Shown: one piece after another, positions 56,661-64,000 of the stretch
How positions within the stretch are numbered: the first letter of the stretch is position 1
How the letters are laid out: every line of letters begins with the position of its first letter
Assembly: GCA_035651655.1 (NCBI GenBank)
Contig: DASRFG010000023.1
Span: forward strand, 434,001-498,000
Direction of reading: 5' to 3'
DNA: 64,000 nucleotides
DNA from: Terriglobales bacterium
Lineage (GTDB): Bacteria; Acidobacteriota; Terriglobia; Terriglobales; Acidobacteriaceae
Notes under the pieces: generated by a model
The model's database searches: none
What the model was told of the DNA's origin: nothing
What the model saw: the letters and a program-made list of their open reading frames with translations, nothing else
Translations under genes and position numbers: made by a program

Positions 56661-56978
56661 TTGAAATTAGAAGCATTTGGACGGTTTGCCAACGTGGAAA
56701 CTCAGGAACTTGCCCTGCAGACGGTTCTACTCGTCGCGGATAATCCGACCATCGGAAAGATCGTGCGCGAAGAGCTGTCTGGCGCTGGATACCAGGTTCG
56801 GTGGGCAAAAAATCAGGACGAAGCGGTCTCGCTCTGGGCACCGGATCAGTACGACGTGGTATTTGTGGACATCCGTCGCGAGAAGGACCGCGGGCAAGCC
56901 TTGGTACGCCAGATTAAGGCGGTTGCACCGAGCCAAAAAGTGATCTTCCTGAAGAACGGCCGCCGCCAGGCGGCGTAG
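56661..56978 (+). CDS. Degenerate receiver-domain protein (CheY-like)
   Basis: 105 residues from a TTG at 56661; a GTG at 56694 is an alternative, and no Shine-Dalgarno favours either. The receiver core begins TVLLVADNPTIGKIVREELS, with the usual acidic pair reduced to Ala26-Asp27, and the phospho-site is DVVFVDIRREKDRG (Asp70). The end reads VIFLKNGRRQAA and stops before the last helices of a receiver, so the conserved Thr/Ser is missing and the last part is truncated. It may be inactive or bind another receiver. There is no output domain. Confidence 0.5.
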   Translation: MKLEAFGRFANVETQELALQTVLLVADNPTIGKIVREELSGAGYQVRWAKNQDEAVSLWAPDQYDVVFVDIRREKDRGQALVRQIKAVAPSQKVIFLKNGRRQAA

Positions 56979-57034
56979 TGAAGGAACGCCTCACACCTCG
57001 AAACTTGTAAGATCCCGTAGCAGTTTGGGTGGTT

Positions 57035-57403
57035 CTATGCCGCCTGCCTCTCCGACGTGTCCATCAGTTTTCGGACAGTCGCAAGCAGTATCTCTGGACT
57101 CTCGGGTTTGGCGATGAGGGCATCCGCAAAGCTCAGAGCTTTCGCCGCCGCAGGATCGCCCGAAAAGACAGCGATCGGCACACCTGACTTCATGCGTTTC
57201 ATCTCCGGTCCCACCCATTCCCCGTCATCCGGAAGAGCAAAGTCCAACAGCACTAGATCTACCGCTTTGTCTCGGAAAAGGCCGAAAGCGGAGCGAGCAT
57301 TGGGCGCGCCAAGGACGCTAAACCCTGCCCCTTCAAAAATCGCGGTTAGAGTTTTTAGGATGATTTCGTTATCGTCAACTATGAGAACCGTTTTTGATGG
57401 CAT
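57035..57403 (-). CDS. Single-domain response regulator
   Basis: 122 residues, a full receiver domain. VLIVDDNEIILKTLTAIFEG gives the acidic pair, VDLVLLDFALPDDGEW the phospho-accepting Asp, IAVFSGDP the Ser/Thr switch and DALIAKPESPEIL the conserved Lys. No output domain follows, as in CheY/Spo0F types. No kinase gene is nearby. It is convergent with the degenerate receiver gene at 56,661-56,978, 56 nt away. Confidence 0.85.
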   Translation of the reverse strand: MPSKTVLIVDDNEIILKTLTAIFEGAGFSVLGAPNARSAFGLFRDKAVDLVLLDFALPDDGEWVGPEMKRMKSGVPIAVFSGDPAAAKALSFADALIAKPESPEILLATVRKLMDTSERQAA

Positions 57404-57585
57404 GTATAGTCTCTCTGGTAGAGTCGGAAATCAAATGCCGCCTGGACGCGGCGCAATCACCTTAGGTTAAAGAGATGCAGGGTCTACGCTCCGTGCTGCC
57501 GTGCGCCGGCGAGAGCTGCATCCAGCAGCACTCAATCCTGCGTTACTGGAGCATCAGCTACTCGTGCGCGGTCGGTTTTATTGCC

Positions 57586-57777
57586 ATGGATCGTGAAGAT
57601 GAAAGACGTCGCCTAGGTTTGTGCCTGGATTGCGAGAACGCGCGGGTGATCGAAACTCCGCGCTCGTCGAAGTTTTACCAGTGCCAGCTCTCATTCCGCG
57701 ATCAGAGTTTTCCCAAGTATCCTCGCCTCCCGGTTGTCGAGTGCTCAGGGTACCTTCGAAAAGAACCGCCGAGCTGA
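57586..57777 (+). CDS. Small conserved Cys-rich protein
   Basis: 63 residues if started at the ATG at 57586; the frame is open further upstream (57475), but the conserved-looking part starts here. The sequence LGLCLDCENARVIETPRSSK has a CxxC pair, and FYQCQLSFRD, YPRLPVVECSGYLRK supply two more cysteines, consistent with a small metal site. I know similar short proteins only as hypothetical. No Shine-Dalgarno is evident. Confidence 0.55.
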   Translation: MDREDERRRLGLCLDCENARVIETPRSSKFYQCQLSFRDQSFPKYPRLPVVECSGYLRKEPPS

Positions 57778-57843
57778 ACTCGTGCAGAGAATTCCTGACC
57801 TCCACAGTAAAATGGGACAGGGACAACCACCCACCGAATACCA

Positions 57844-58077
57844 ATGACCGGAGTGGCAATTAGGAAAGGCCAGGAGCGGGCGCAGGCTCCGGGATTTACC
57901 AGCATGGGCACGGTTCGTTGCGACCACTGCGGCCAGGAGTTCTCTATCAGCCACCCTCCCGAAATCGCCGATTCCGCACGCGCAGAGAAACAGGCCAAAT
58001 GGCTGGAGCTGGTGCTGACTAAAGAGCACCAATCCAACAAGTCGCATGCCGATCAACTCGAACTGCCGGACTGCTAG
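57844..58077 (+). CDS. Small protein with a single CxxC
   Basis: 77 residues from 57844; an ATG at 57904 (Met21) would leave 57. MGTVRCDHCGQEFSISHPPE has one CxxC, like half a zinc ribbon, then a helical part with EKQAKWLELVLTKEHQSNKS. It ends on ELPDC. Reality is supported by position after the Cys-rich gene and by the CxxC, but weakly. Confidence 0.45.
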   Translation: MTGVAIRKGQERAQAPGFTSMGTVRCDHCGQEFSISHPPEIADSARAEKQAKWLELVLTKEHQSNKSHADQLELPDC

Positions 58078-58218
58078 CTAGCTGGCAAGTAGGACTAAGG
58101 CGCGGGCCATCCCTCCCAGTAACTCCATCGTAAGGTGAACTCCTGATTGAGGCAGAGTAGATGCTGCTCTACCTTTGTGACACATTCCAAAAAATGAACA
58201 GGAGTTAAGCTTCGCGCG

Positions 58219-59277
58219 ATGCGAAAAGGATATTTCTCTGCTCTTGCGGTGACCACTGTCGTCCTGCCCGTGTTACTGAGTTCTTGCGGCGGTGGTGGAT
58301 ACCAGCCAGCCAAGGTGCAGGCCGCCGCCCCGCTCACCAGCAGCGTTACCATCAGCCAACCTGCCAATGGCGCAACCGTCGGGTCTCCGCTTCGTGTGGT
58401 GATGTCGGCACGGTCCGCGACGCCTGTGGCGGGAATCAAAATTTTAGCGGACGGAAAATCCGTGTATGAATCCGCCACCAGCCAAATAGATACTCAGATC
58501 ACACTGCCCGTTGGGAAGCACAACATCACTGGGGAAGCATGGGACAGCTCCCAACGTTCCTACCAAAGCACAGTGCAGGTCAACGTGAAATCTTCGTCGT
58601 CAGATCCTGCAACCTTGGGTCCTCCCAATGCCTCGCGCTTCACGCACATCGAGGAGATTGGTGGCTGGGATAGTTGCACCGTATGTGCGGGTATCAATGC
58701 CCGGGGCCCGGTGGCGCTCTACTCCATGACCGAAGGGGTCTCCTCGCCCAGCATGGATGGCAACTCTGCCCATTTCTGGCTCGGCGGACATACTCCCTAT
58801 TCCGCCGCCATTTGGGACAAACAATTGGGCGGCAACAACAATCTCCACCACTTCCTCTATGACCTCTACTTTTATGTGAGGGACCCTGGTGCATCCCAAG
58901 CGTTAGAATTCGACGTCAATCAATCAACCGATAACCTGAAATATATTTTCGGCACCCAGTGCGACTACAAGGGCCGCGGTCATCAGTGGGACGTTTGGGA
59001 CACTGCCGGCAAAAAATGGATACACACCGGGGTACCTTGCCCTGTGCCCAGCGCTAACACCTGGCACCACCTAACCTGGGAATTTGAGCGAACCAGCGAC
59101 CAGCGGGCACACTTTGTGAGCATGACTTTCGATGGCGTTGCTCACCCGATCAACATGTATTTCAAGCCTAAGCCGATGAACGTATTCGAGGTGAACGTAG
59201 CCTTCCAGATGGACGGAGACTACGCACAACACAACTACGATGTCTGGCTGGACAATGTCAGTTTGATTGCATGGTAG
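58219..59277 (+). CDS. Lipoprotein with Ig-like and lectin-like C-terminal domains
   Basis: 352 residues. A lipobox is present (LPVLLSSCGGGGYQPA, Cys23). An Ig-like domain follows (about 42-125): VTISQPANGATVGSPLRVVM and ITLPVGKHNITGEAWDSSQR. The C-terminal part (about 140-352) is LamG/concanavalin-like: DLYFYVRDPGASQALEFDVN and TWHHLTWEFERTSDQRAHFV, with PMNVFEVNVAFQMDGDYAQH at the end. It is anchored on the outside. Similar proteins bind carbohydrates, but no target is assigned. An AGGAG is about 15 nt upstream, rather far. Confidence 0.75.
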   Translation: MRKGYFSALAVTTVVLPVLLSSCGGGGYQPAKVQAAAPLTSSVTISQPANGATVGSPLRVVMSARSATPVAGIKILADGKSVYESATSQIDTQITLPVGKHNITGEAWDSSQRSYQSTVQVNVKSSSSDPATLGPPNASRFTHIEEIGGWDSCTVCAGINARGPVALYSMTEGVSSPSMDGNSAHFWLGGHTPYSAAIWDKQLGGNNNLHHFLYDLYFYVRDPGASQALEFDVNQSTDNLKYIFGTQCDYKGRGHQWDVWDTAGKKWIHTGVPCPVPSANTWHHLTWEFERTSDQRAHFVSMTFDGVAHPINMYFKPKPMNVFEVNVAFQMDGDYAQHNYDVWLDNVSLIAW

Positions 59278-59315
59278 TTCGCAAGCGAGGTGGCTGCACG
59301 ACGTCTCGGAGAATA

Positions 59316-62300
59316 TTATTTAGACGTGCGCTCGTGATCGGCTGCTTCAACCTTAATCTCTGGCAATCGACCAGTTCGCAACTGCTTGTTTAGCGCAGGC
59401 ACATCCTGGTTCTTGAACGCTGCCCAATGCATTTCAAACTCCGCGGCTTTTTGCTGTAATTCTTTAAACGTAGCAGCCGCCTGAGTAGTCGGTGGAGCAT
59501 CGGCGCTGTCCACAACTCCGAGCAAGTAGCTGAGTTGCCCGTTCAAGCCGGTCAACCCTTCTCCTCCTGCGCCGCCATATGCGGTGGGGTTGCCGTCAAG
59601 CGGCGAAAGCTTTGTGTCCAGTGCCGCAATGGCGCTGGCCAATCGTGGGTTGTTGGTTTGTCCTTGCAGTCTCTTAAGTTGCGCGCGTAGATCGCGTACC
59701 TCCTGAAGGGCGTGATACTCCCCGTTCATGGCAGCCACAATTTGAGTTTCAAGCTCGAACTGCCGTACTAAGCCAGCTTCGGATGTATTTACCCGCGGGT
59801 CCATCTTGACGGTGAGCGGCTGCGTGTAGGTCTGTCCTGCGACCGTCAGCTTTACTGTGTACTCGCCCGGCAAGGCGCGCGCTCCCAGCGGGTCGCGAGG
59901 AGTATCGCCGTACACGGCAGAGATCGGATACTCGTGGCTCAGCGCTTGCGGCGAGGGGTAATGCAGGTCCCACACCCAGCGGTGCATCCCGGCATCGCTC
60001 GCCAGGGTTCGCGGCTGGCGCACCCAATACATAGGCGCCGTCAGCTCCTTCTCATTGATCGCTTCCGGCCGGTCGGTACTTGAGAATCGCCGCACCAGTT
60101 TGCCGGAGCGATCAAGAATCTCCAGCGTCTCCGATCCAGAGGCGGCAGATTTCAGGAAGTAATAGATGATCACACCATCTGGCGGGTTCTGACCCGCCGG
60201 TTCTTCGGGAGGAAGCGGAGTATCGGTATTGGTGCTGCGGCGTACTCGATAACTCAACTGCGGACGGAAAAGATAAGCAGTCGATTCTGCGATATGCGAA
60301 TCCAGTTGTCGAAGCGGCGTAATGTCGTCCAGAATCCAGAACGACCGGCCGTGTGTTCCCACCACGACATCGTCGCCATGAACCACCAGATCGCGAATCG
60401 ATGTCGCAGGCAGATTCCGCTGTAGCGACTGCCAGTGCTCGCCATCATCGAACGAGACATAGACGGTGTTCTCAGTACCAGCAAACAGCAATCCCTGGCG
60501 CTGCGGGTCTTCACGCACAGTGTTAACGGCGGCGTTGTCAGGAAGCCCGTTGGTAATCCTTTGCCAGCTCTTGCCGCCATCGTGCGTGCGATAAATATAG
60601 GCATGCAGGTCATCTAACCGGAAGCGATTGATCGCAGCATAGGCCGTCTCAGTATCGAAGTGCGAGGCCTCGATCTGCGCGACCTTGCTCCACGGCGTGA
60701 GCTCCGGCGGGGTGACGTTCTGCCAACTCTTTCCACCGTCCCGCGTCAAGTGAATCAGGCCATCGTCTGTGCCTATCCAAATCAGGTTTACGTCTCTGAA
60801 GGACGGCCCCACAGCATAAATCACGCCGCGATGTTGTTCCTTGGCCTCCTTGGCGGAGGCGAACACCCCCAAGTTCGGCGCCACACCTGGATCCTCGCGA
60901 GTTAAATCTGGACTGATGATGTCCCAGCTTTGTCCGCCATTGGTGGTCTTGAACAACACGTTGGAACCAAGATAAAGAACGTGCGGATCAACGGGAGAGA
61001 AGATCAGCGGCGCGGTCCGGTTGAAGCGGTACTTCGCGGTGCGCAGCACCACAGGAGAAATATCCTGACTTTGGTGGGTGGTCTGGTTGTAACGGCTGGC
61101 CTTGCCGCCATACACAATATTGGGGTCTAAGGGATCGGGGGCCACATACCCGTACTCCTCTGTTCCTACTGGATGCCAGTCGCGGAACGTGATTTCGCCG
61201 TCATCCCCGCGGCTGGCAATGCCTGCTGAACCGCTCTCCTGTTGGCCACCATAGACCCAATAGGGAAATCGGTTATCTGTAATCACGTGGTAGAACTGTG
61301 CCGTTGGCTGGTTGTACCAGGAACTCCAGGTCTGACCGCCGTTCACGCTGATGGTCGCGCCCTGATCGCTGGCTACCAAAATAATTTGCGGATTTTCCGG
61401 ATTGATCCAGATGGTGTGGTAATCATCTCCTCCTGGCGCTCCCTTAATTGCGGTGAAGGTGGCGCCCGCGTCATTCGAGCGATAAGTGGAGGTATTCGCA
61501 ACATAGATCACGTCTTTGTTCTTGGGATCAACGCGCACCCCGGCGAAATCGGAGCCGCGCCCCCAGATCCGCTCCTCGCCATTGATTCGCTGCCAGCTTT
61601 GCCCGCCATCATCCGAACGAAAGAGTCCGCCGATTATGGGGGCATCCACCAACGCGTAAATGCGGTTCGGGTCACTGGGAGCAATACCGATCCCGATGCG
61701 CCCAAGGCCCTCTGCCTGGGTTGGCAGTCCCTGGGTCAGTTGCTGCCAGTTGTTGCCGCCATCTTTGGACTTGTAGAGCCCGCTGCCCGGTGCCTGAAGC
61801 GCATTGCCTGTTGTCCAGGGTGGTCGGCGCGAGGCCCAGAGTGAGGCATAAACCGTCTGCGGATTCACTGGGTCGAACTGCACGTCAATAGCGCCCGTGT
61901 TCTCATCCTTGTAGAGAATTTTCTGCCAGGTCTGCCCGCCATCAGTGGAGCGGTAAAGCCCACGCTCTGCATTCGGCCCATAGGGGTGACCCATGACGCC
62001 AGCGAATACTCGGTTAGGGTCCTGCGGGTCAACGATCAACGCCCCAATCTGCTGGCCATCCCTCAACCCCAGGTGCTGCCAGGTCTGGCCACCATCGGTA
62101 GATTTGTAAATGCCATCTCCGGTGGAGAGATCGGGCCGTCGCAATCCCTCGCCACTCCCAACATAAATAATGCTCGGATTGGACGGAGCCACCGCCAGCG
62201 CTCCGACCGATCCTGTGGCCTGGCCATCAAAAATTGGTTTCCAGGTGCGACCATAATCGTTGGTCTTCCACACGCCCCCATTGTTGACGCCAATGTAAAA

Positions 62301-62486
62301 GGCGTTCGGCTGGCCAGGCACCCCGCTAGCCGCCACGGTCCGGCCGCCGCGAAAGGGACCGATCATGCGCCAGCGCATTCCTGAATACAGGTCAGGACTG
62401 AATGACTGCGCGATGGCGACCGGGGAAAATGAGAAGAAGAAGAAAAAAGCTAAGGACAAACAAAGGGAAAGGCGTTGCAGGGCCAC
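59316..62486 (-). CDS. Large exported BNR/sortilin-like repeat protein
   Basis: 1056 residues from a GTG at 62486 with GGAGG just upstream. A signal peptide (LCLSLAFFFFFSFSPVAIAQ) is followed by beta-propeller repeats of the BNR/VPS10 type to about residue 740: GGVWKTNDYGRTWKPIFDGQ, GDGIYKSTDGGQTWQHLGLR and many more (S/T-x-D-G-G-x-T-W). The last 300 residues include RSTNTDTPLPPEEPAGQNPP and MDPRVNTSEAGLVRQFELET, a beta-domain then helices. Such proteins are often annotated as glycosyl hydrolases, but no catalytic motif is seen. The function in the envelope is unknown. Confidence 0.85.
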   Translation of the reverse strand: MALQRLSLCLSLAFFFFFSFSPVAIAQSFSPDLYSGMRWRMIGPFRGGRTVAASGVPGQPNAFYIGVNNGGVWKTNDYGRTWKPIFDGQATGSVGALAVAPSNPSIIYVGSGEGLRRPDLSTGDGIYKSTDGGQTWQHLGLRDGQQIGALIVDPQDPNRVFAGVMGHPYGPNAERGLYRSTDGGQTWQKILYKDENTGAIDVQFDPVNPQTVYASLWASRRPPWTTGNALQAPGSGLYKSKDGGNNWQQLTQGLPTQAEGLGRIGIGIAPSDPNRIYALVDAPIIGGLFRSDDGGQSWQRINGEERIWGRGSDFAGVRVDPKNKDVIYVANTSTYRSNDAGATFTAIKGAPGGDDYHTIWINPENPQIILVASDQGATISVNGGQTWSSWYNQPTAQFYHVITDNRFPYWVYGGQQESGSAGIASRGDDGEITFRDWHPVGTEEYGYVAPDPLDPNIVYGGKASRYNQTTHQSQDISPVVLRTAKYRFNRTAPLIFSPVDPHVLYLGSNVLFKTTNGGQSWDIISPDLTREDPGVAPNLGVFASAKEAKEQHRGVIYAVGPSFRDVNLIWIGTDDGLIHLTRDGGKSWQNVTPPELTPWSKVAQIEASHFDTETAYAAINRFRLDDLHAYIYRTHDGGKSWQRITNGLPDNAAVNTVREDPQRQGLLFAGTENTVYVSFDDGEHWQSLQRNLPATSIRDLVVHGDDVVVGTHGRSFWILDDITPLRQLDSHIAESTAYLFRPQLSYRVRRSTNTDTPLPPEEPAGQNPPDGVIIYYFLKSAASGSETLEILDRSGKLVRRFSSTDRPEAINEKELTAPMYWVRQPRTLASDAGMHRWVWDLHYPSPQALSHEYPISAVYGDTPRDPLGARALPGEYTVKLTVAGQTYTQPLTVKMDPRVNTSEAGLVRQFELETQIVAAMNGEYHALQEVRDLRAQLKRLQGQTNNPRLASAIAALDTKLSPLDGNPTAYGGAGGEGLTGLNGQLSYLLGVVDSADAPPTTQAAATFKELQQKAAEFEMHWAAFKNQDVPALNKQLRTGRLPEIKVEAADHERTSK

Positions 62487-62544
62487 TTATCCTCCGGGAA
62501 ACCCAAGAGGATAAACTAACTTGAGCCCTCGCGTACGAGCGCAA

Positions 62545-63606
62545 CTACTTATTCGAAATATCCACAAAAGAACTATTCAGTGCGGTGGCTCCGGCGCCAA
62601 GCTGGCCAAGCGCATAGTAGCCTCGGCGGGCACGAACTTTAAGCTTCTTGCCGAGCCGGCGGGCCACGATTTTGATATGCCGAAAGTGGCCATCAGCCTT
62701 GAAATCTGCCGGCCTATAAGAGACCGCATAACGGCTGCGCAACTCGTCCTCGATATGCGAAAAGGCTTTGGCCACTTCTTTGGTCTTAGTAGGGAAGAGT
62801 GCCCGGCCGCCGGTCTCGTCGGCCAGCTTTTGTAAATTCTGGTCGCCTTCCAGGCGCAAATCCACCGTGTTGGTGCTGATGGCGTAGACCATCAGCTCCG
62901 ACTGCTGGGCCAGACGGATTGCATCTTCCAACTTGAGGTGACTGGAATTGTCCTCGCCATCGGAAAGCACAACTATTATGCGCGCCACCATCTGCTGCTC
63001 GGGTCGATTCTTCAGTTTCTCCGCTGCCGCGGCGACGGCATCAAATAACGCCGTTCCGCCACCACGATGCAGCTTGGCTAGCCCATGCGAGAGCAGCTGA
63101 GTGTCATCGGAGAAATCTTGCACCACATTTGGTTTTTCTGAAAATCCCATGATAAAGCCGAGATCGCGTCCCGCTTTGACGATCTCCCCAAGGAACGATC
63201 CCGCTGCATTTTGCTCAAATTTGAAACGCGGCTGCACGGAGTCACTGGTGTCCACCACCAGGCCAACCCTTAATGGCAGATCGCGCTGCGTATGAAAATC
63301 GATAACTGCGGAGGGCGGCTTTTTGTCATCTTGAACGACCACGTCGTTCGAGGTGAGGTCATCGACGAACTTCCCTTTATTAGACGCCGTAAATAGAACA
63401 CTGACTTCGTCCACGTTCTTGGTAAAAATCCATTCCTGCCCGGAGGCTGATTCCACAGTTTTTTCCTGCGGCGCATCGCAGGTGGGGCAGTTTTGTGCAT
63501 CGGCGATTGCCGAGCTGAGGCCTATTACCAGCATCAAAAAGAAAGACGGGGTCACGATCCGTCCGAAACCAAATAGTTGGAAGAAAGTCCGATAAACGCT
63601 TGACAT
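62545..63606 (-). CDS. Exported VWFA-domain protein (third copy)
   Basis: 353 residues. A signal peptide (VTPSFFLMLVIGLSSAIADAQ) is followed by NCPTCD (CxxC, residues 40-43), a beta-domain, and a VWA domain beginning RVGLVVDTSDSVQPRFKF (DxSxS at Asp119) with VVLSDGEDNSSHLKLE. It ends KVRARRGYYALGQL, the same C-terminal pattern as the pair at 6-8 kb. A TPR gene is just upstream on the same strand. Function unknown. Confidence 0.85.
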   Translation of the reverse strand: MSSVYRTFFQLFGFGRIVTPSFFLMLVIGLSSAIADAQNCPTCDAPQEKTVESASGQEWIFTKNVDEVSVLFTASNKGKFVDDLTSNDVVVQDDKKPPSAVIDFHTQRDLPLRVGLVVDTSDSVQPRFKFEQNAAGSFLGEIVKAGRDLGFIMGFSEKPNVVQDFSDDTQLLSHGLAKLHRGGGTALFDAVAAAAEKLKNRPEQQMVARIIVVLSDGEDNSSHLKLEDAIRLAQQSELMVYAISTNTVDLRLEGDQNLQKLADETGGRALFPTKTKEVAKAFSHIEDELRSRYAVSYRPADFKADGHFRHIKIVARRLGKKLKVRARRGYYALGQLGAGATALNSSFVDISNK

Positions 63607-63736
63607 GCCAGACCTCGAGCTCGGTCCTTATAGAGGTCTGAAGCGACAATTGCTCCAGATGATGCTTGGCTTCGGAATTGATAATTTTAAAAGTACAGGC
63701 AACGCAGAAGCGAAACCCACCACCACCGCGTAACGA

Positions 63737-64000
63737 CTACTTGGGCGCGGCAGTTGCGGTTCCAGTAATCTTCTCCATTTGTGCGATCTGGTTATTCGCA
63801 TTTACGACATCGGGAGCATTTGGTGCTAAACGCACATAGGTTCGTAGATGCTCCAGGGCCCCGGGGTAGTCGTGCTTTTGCGCCAAAATTACCCCCAAAA
63901 CGAATTCCATCTTGGGTATTCTCCGTTCCACATCAGTCTTAATGCCTTGTCGGGCGCTTTTTTCGGCGGCGTCAAGCTTCTCCAGGTAGAAGTTGCCGAC
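63737..64000 (-). CDS. TPR-repeat protein, 5' end beyond the window
   Basis: The last 87 residues are visible, read from the right edge: KLDAAEKSARQGIKTDVERR, PKMEFVLGVILAQKHDYPGA and LEHLRTYVRLAPNAPDVVNA are two tetratricopeptide units. It ends on TGTATAAPK. The reading frame is open to 64000, so the gene starts outside. It is 130 nt upstream of the third VWFA gene on the same strand. Confidence 0.75.
   Translation of the reverse strand, partial: VGNFYLEKLDAAEKSARQGIKTDVERRIPKMEFVLGVILAQKHDYPGALEHLRTYVRLAPNAPDVVNANNQIAQMEKITGTATAAPK

Overview
The window looks like a chromosomal segment of an Acidobacteriota bacterium, most probably class Terriglobia. This is inferred from gene content: three exported VWFA-type proteins of the kind abundant in that phylum, a BNR-repeat protein of over 1000 residues, DUF4139 and FecR-type secreted proteins, and several small Cys-rich proteins. 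I saw no rRNA, tRNA, CRISPR array, transposase, integrase or phage gene. Codon use and GC-rich character look even by eye.

Layout. 0-6 kb: the 3' part of a radical SAM gene (AmrS type), a secreted DUF4139 protein, an ECF sigma/anti-sigma pair, and a cystathionine beta-synthase-like plus gamma-synthase/lyase-like pair. 6-13 kb: two tandem exported VWFA proteins, divergent from a DUF1015 protein, an AMIN/Amidase_3 wall hydrolase, a GerMN lipoprotein-like protein and an exported Gfo/Idh/MocA protein. 13-18 kb: a BadF-type sugar kinase coupled to an unknown helical protein, divergent from two permeases. 18-28 kb: glgA with a PepSY-like protein, rsmA, amrB (Memo), a FecR protein, ruvC with two small genes, a repeat protein and a phosphofructokinase carrying the PPi-type signature.

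27.5-40.1 kb is the most interesting region. A minus-strand run of eight genes, most overlapping by 1-16 nt, encodes a HAD-like/fatty acyl-CoA reductase fusion, a second extended SDR, a polysaccharide pyruvyl transferase-family protein, two AMP-forming acyl ligases, a crotonase-fold enzyme, an acyl carrier protein and a lipid kinase. Immediately upstream on the same strand lies a 708-residue radical SAM protein of the MJ0619/tetraether-lipid-synthase (Tes) type. Together they suggest an uncharacterised acyl-chain or ether/membrane-spanning lipid pathway. About 7 kb further on, a cyclopropane-fatty-acid-synthase-type methyltransferase sits 5 nt upstream of a geranylgeranyl-reductase-family flavoprotein, a second lipid-modifying pair.

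40-49.6 kb also holds a DinB-like protein, an MFS exporter, an APC permease and a large PIG-L deacetylase. 49.8-56.4 kb is a complete suf operon in the order Rrf2 regulator-sufB-sufC-sufD-sufS-sufU-sufT. A 27-bp near-perfect dyad overlaps its predicted promoter, as expected for autoregulation by the Rrf2 protein. It may supply the Fe-S clusters that the two radical SAM enzymes need (inference).

56.5-64 kb: two stand-alone receiver-domain proteins, two small Cys-containing proteins, a lipoprotein, the large BNR-repeat protein, a third VWFA protein and the end of a TPR protein. All intergenic stretches are under about 330 nt. The longest, 40,079-40,398, is described separately.
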